A stretch of 64,000 nucleotides of DNA from Sphaerotilus microaerophilus (lineage in GTDB: Bacteria > Pseudomonadota > Gammaproteobacteria > Burkholderiales > Burkholderiaceae_C): assembly GCF_023734135.1 (NCBI RefSeq), contig NZ_AP025730.1, forward strand, positions 744,001 to 808,000. Reading direction: 5' to 3'. Below the pieces are notes generated by a model that had not been told where the DNA came from, did no database searches, and worked only from the letters and a program-made list of their open reading frames with translations. Below are positions 61,669 to 64,000 of this stretch, one piece after another. The position numbers and the translations under genes were made by a program. Every line of letters begins with the position of its first letter. Position 1 is the stretch's first letter.

Positions 61669-62064
61669 TCACTGCACCTGGATCTGCACCCGGCGCGGCT
61701 GGGCGTGGTCTGCCTTGGGGATGCGCACGCGCAGCACGCCCTGCACCAACTCGGCGCTGACCTTCTCGGGGTCGAGCTCCTTGCTCAGCGTGAAGGTGCG
61801 GCGGTAGCGCGACAGCGTCACCTCGGCGTGCTGCGCCTCAATGCCCGCTGGCGCGGGCAGCGCCACCTCGGCTTCGATGCCGAGCTGGTCACCCTCGATG
61901 CGCAGGTGCAGGCGCTCCTTCGGCACGCCGGGCAGGTCGGCGTAGAGCGTGATGCCGGTGGCGTCCTCGATCACGTCCACGGGCGGCAGCAAAGCCGGCT
62001 CCGGGCGGGCAGACTGGCCTGTGGACGGGCTGGTGGATTCGGGGGTATGGGTCACGGTGTTCAT
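61669..62064 (-). CDS. Small heat-shock protein, Hsp20 family (second gene)
   Basis: 131-residue alpha-crystallin-type chaperone: DVIEDATGITLYADLPGVPK, LSRYRRTFTLSKELD and the C-terminal RVRIPKADHAQPR. ATG 62064 with a GAAGGA site 8 bases upstream. Second in a two-gene heat-shock unit; both holdases act on unfolded protein in the cytoplasm, often as mixed oligomers. Confidence 0.9.
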   Translation of the reverse strand: MNTVTHTPESTSPSTGQSARPEPALLPPVDVIEDATGITLYADLPGVPKERLHLRIEGDQLGIEAEVALPAPAGIEAQHAEVTLSRYRRTFTLSKELDPEKVSAELVQGVLRVRIPKADHAQPRRVQIQVQ

Positions 62065-62093
62065 GGTCGTGGTCCTTCGGTCGGTCCAGGGGG

Positions 62094-62534
62094 TCACTGC
62101 ACTTCGATGCGGCGCGGCTGGGCGGCGGCGCGGCGCTGGATGCTCACATGCAGCACGCCGTCGCGGTAGCTGGCGGCCACGGCATTGGGGTCGATGTCGT
62201 CGGGCAGGCTGACGACGCGGCGGAAGCGCCCGTCGAAGCGTTCGTTCACATGCAGCGTGGCCTTCTCGTCGGCCGCGGGCTGGCTGCGCCCCCGTTCACC
62301 GGCGATGGTGAGCACACCGCGCTCCAGGTTCACGTCGATGGCTGCCGGGTCCATGCCGGGCGCGAAGGCATAGACCTCCACTGAGGTCGGCGTGCTGCCG
62401 ACGTTGAGCGCCGGGTAGCCGCCGCGGCCCAGGCCGCGGATCGACGGTGACGGTTCCAGCCCGCCCTGGAACTCGCGTTGCAGGCGCTCCAGGTCGGCGA
62501 AGAGGTCGCGGGGGAAAAGACTGCGGTACAGCAT
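62094..62534 (-). CDS. Small heat-shock protein, Hsp20 family (first gene)
   Basis: 146-residue Hsp20 with the class A start MLYRSLFPRDLFADLERLQR, the crystallin core AFAPGMDPAAIDVNLERGVL, RFDGRFRRVVSLPDDID, and terminal I-x-I-like VSIQRR. It is preceded by a sigma-32-type promoter and a short palindrome (GCGATGCC-G-GGCATCGC, 62561-62577) in its leader, which might fold as a temperature-sensing hairpin; that is speculative. Confidence 0.9.
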   Translation of the reverse strand: MLYRSLFPRDLFADLERLQREFQGGLEPSPSIRGLGRGGYPALNVGSTPTSVEVYAFAPGMDPAAIDVNLERGVLTIAGERGRSQPAADEKATLHVNERFDGRFRRVVSLPDDIDPNAVAASYRDGVLHVSIQRRAAAQPRRIEVQ

Positions 62535-62587
62535 GGTCAGGCTCCGTGGGCGGGTGAATCGCGATGCCGGGCATCGCCATGCCGGTC

Positions 62588-62616
62588 ACTTAGGGTCGCC
62601 CGGGCGCGCTTTCAAG
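62588..62616 (-). promoter_or_regulatory. Sigma-32-type heat-shock promoter of the hsp20 pair
   Basis: Read on the minus strand: CTTGAAA (62610-62616), 14-base spacer, CCCTAAGT (62588-62595), close to the CTTGAAA-N11-16-CCCCATNT form. The -10 ends 53 bp before the first Hsp20 ATG. A second CTTGAA lies just upstream. Confidence 0.6.
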
Positions 62617-62671
62617 GCCTGTCTCGTCAAGGTTCAAGGGGCGCCTCCCGTGCTGGGCTAGCATCCGCCGA

Positions 62672-62687
62672 GCCGTTTTGAAACGGC
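62672..62687. promoter_or_regulatory. Palindrome GCCGTTT-TG-AAACGGC upstream of metY
   Basis: Perfect 7-bp arms with a 2-base spacer, 32 bp before ATG 62720. It may be an operator for the metY gene; no known methionine-regulator site is matched exactly. Confidence 0.4.
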
Positions 62688-62719
62688 CCACCCTGCCAGA
62701 ACCCGACCGAGGAGACCCC

Positions 62720-64000
62720 ATGAAATTCGAGACGCTTGCCGTGCACGCCGGTTACGGCCCGGACCCGACCACCAAGGCGGTGGCGGTGCCGATCTACCAG
62801 ACCACCAGCTACGCCTTCGACAACACCCAGCATGGCGCGGACCTGTTCGACCTGAAGGTGGCGGGCAACATCTACACCCGCATCATGAACCCGACCACCG
62901 CGGTGCTCGAGCAGCGCCTGGCGGAGCTGGAAGGGGCGAATTCTGGAAGTGCAGGCGCACTGGCCGTGGCCTCGGGCATGGCGGCGATCGCCTACGCGAT
63001 CCAGACGATCGCCGAGACGGGGGACAACATCGTCTCTTCATCCACCCTGTACGGCGGCACCTACAACCTGTTTGCCCACACCTTCCCGCAACTGGGCATC
63101 GAGGCGCGCTTTGCCGACCCGCGCGACCCGGCCGCCTTCGCCGCGCTGATCGACGAGCGCACCAAGGCGGTGTTCTGCGAGTCCATCGGCAACCCGCTCG
63201 GCAACGTCACCGACTTCCAGGCGCTGGCCGATGTGGCGCACGCCGCGGGCGTGCCGCTGATCGTCGACAACACCGTACCCACGCCCTACCTGTGCCGCCC
63301 ATTCGAGCACGGCGCGGACATCGTGGTGCACTCGCTGACCAAGTACCTGGGCGGGCACGGCAACTCGATCGGCGGGGTGATTGTCGACTCGGGCAAGTTC
63401 CCCTGGGCCCAGCACAAAGCGCGTTTCCGTCGCCTGAACGAGCCGGATGTGAGCTACCACGGCGTCTGCTACACCGAGGCGCTGGGCGCGGCCGCCTACA
63501 TCGCCCGGGCGCGCGTGGTGCCCCTGCGCAACATGGGCGCGGCGCTGTCGCCCTTCAACGCCTTCCTGATCCTGCAGGGCATCGAGACGGTGGCGCTGCG
63601 CATGGACCGCATCTGCGACAACACGCTGGCAGTGGCGCAGTTCCTGAAGGGCCACGCCAAGGTGAAGTGGGTCAACTACGCCGGCCTGGGCGACCACACC
63701 GACCACGGCCTGGTCCAGAAGTACATGGGTGGGCGCGCCTCAGGCATCCTGACCTTCGGGGTGCAGGGGGGCATCGAAGGCGGCGCACGCTTCCAAGATG
63801 CGTTGAAGCTGGTCACCCGGCTGGTCAACATCGGCGACGCCAAGTCGCTGGCCTGCCACCCGGCCTCCACCACGCACCGCCAGCTCGGCGAGGCGGAGCT
63901 GGCCAAGGCGGGGGTCACGGTGGACACGGTGCGGTTGTCGATCGGCATCGAACACATCGACGACCTGCTCGCCGACCTGGCGCAGGCGCTCGACGCGGTC
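62720..64000 (+). CDS. metY: O-acetylhomoserine aminocarboxypropyltransferase (MetY), 3' end cut by window edge
   Basis: 427 residues visible with no stop; family members have about 430, so a few codons are missing. PLP enzyme of the Cys/Met metabolism family: PLP Lys at about 208 in HSLTKYLGGHGNSIGG, Asp in LIVDNTVPTPY, and the phosphate-binding SGMAA. It sulfhydrylates O-acetylhomoserine to homocysteine. GAGGAGACCCC precedes ATG 62720. Confidence 0.92.
   Translation, partial: MKFETLAVHAGYGPDPTTKAVAVPIYQTTSYAFDNTQHGADLFDLKVAGNIYTRIMNPTTAVLEQRLAELEGANSGSAGALAVASGMAAIAYAIQTIAETGDNIVSSSTLYGGTYNLFAHTFPQLGIEARFADPRDPAAFAALIDERTKAVFCESIGNPLGNVTDFQALADVAHAAGVPLIVDNTVPTPYLCRPFEHGADIVVHSLTKYLGGHGNSIGGVIVDSGKFPWAQHKARFRRLNEPDVSYHGVCYTEALGAAAYIARARVVPLRNMGAALSPFNAFLILQGIETVALRMDRICDNTLAVAQFLKGHAKVKWVNYAGLGDHTDHGLVQKYMGGRASGILTFGVQGGIEGGARFQDALKLVTRLVNIGDAKSLACHPASTTHRQLGEAELAKAGVTVDTVRLSIGIEHIDDLLADLAQALDAV

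Overview
The window is high-GC DNA with dense, short-spaced genes and Tat/Sec-type substrate-binding proteins typical of a betaproteobacterium, most likely a Burkholderiales. A stand-alone proteasome-like protein of the betaproteobacterial type (561-1163), Bug-family and Liv-type transport genes, and NahR-, BadR- and PobR-like regulators fit that assignment. The clear exception is about 19.9-23.1 kb, which is visibly richer in A+T, carries an insertion sequence and looks foreign.

Layout. 1-1163: end of apt and a proteasome-like hydrolase. 1336-5222: NahR-like LysR regulator divergent from an aryl-acid ligase and a flavin monooxygenase that together look like the first steps of salicylate (salicyl-CoA) breakdown. 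5239-13722: a cyclohexanecarboxylate operon, badR and a cupin gene divergent from badH-badI-aliB-aliA-(decayed tctC)-badK-badJ-like, which would carry cyclohexanecarboxylate to pimelyl-CoA. 13793-18664: IclR regulator, sugar-dehydrogenase-like oxidoreductase, another acyl-CoA dehydrogenase and a fused CoA-transferase. 18665-24602: an accessory island with an unusual AraC-sensor/LuxR-HTH regulator, a lipoprotein gene split by an IS, an outer-membrane protein, toxin-antitoxin genes and two broken copies of the 3' end of the CoA-transferase gene.

24603-53613: after an acidic orphan and a small membrane protein, two large catabolic modules follow, each with a complete Liv-type ABC importer. Module 1 (minus strand, 34742 down to 26249) encodes SDR, 3-ketosteroid-dehydrogenase-like (KstD-like) flavoprotein, NIPSNAP protein, SDR, LivHMGF and the binding protein, divergent from a PobR-like AraC regulator and a second KstD-like flavoprotein. 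Module 2 (43232-53613) encodes a shikimate-dehydrogenase-like protein with a second Liv importer, divergent from an IclR regulator, a second shikimate-dehydrogenase-like protein, a NIPSNAP protein and a FadH-type dienoyl-CoA reductase. A third KstD-like flavoprotein with a TIM-barrel isomerase lies between them (40421-43092). A TGGAA-N5-TTCCA palindrome occurs upstream of five of these transcription units, suggesting one regulon. My inference is import of hydroaromatic or alicyclic (oxo)acids, oxidation of ring alcohols to ketones and desaturation of the ring towards an aromatic acid.

53727-64000: alpha/beta hydrolase, OmpW, GDSL lipoprotein, a CHASE-domain histidine kinase with its receiver, a chemoreceptor, two Hsp20 genes behind a sigma-32-like promoter, and the start of metY. 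Several genes are broken or altered (tctC, livH, the lipoprotein gene, a PIN toxin, an SDR), so the window is partly under decay. No rRNA, tRNA or CRISPR array was seen.
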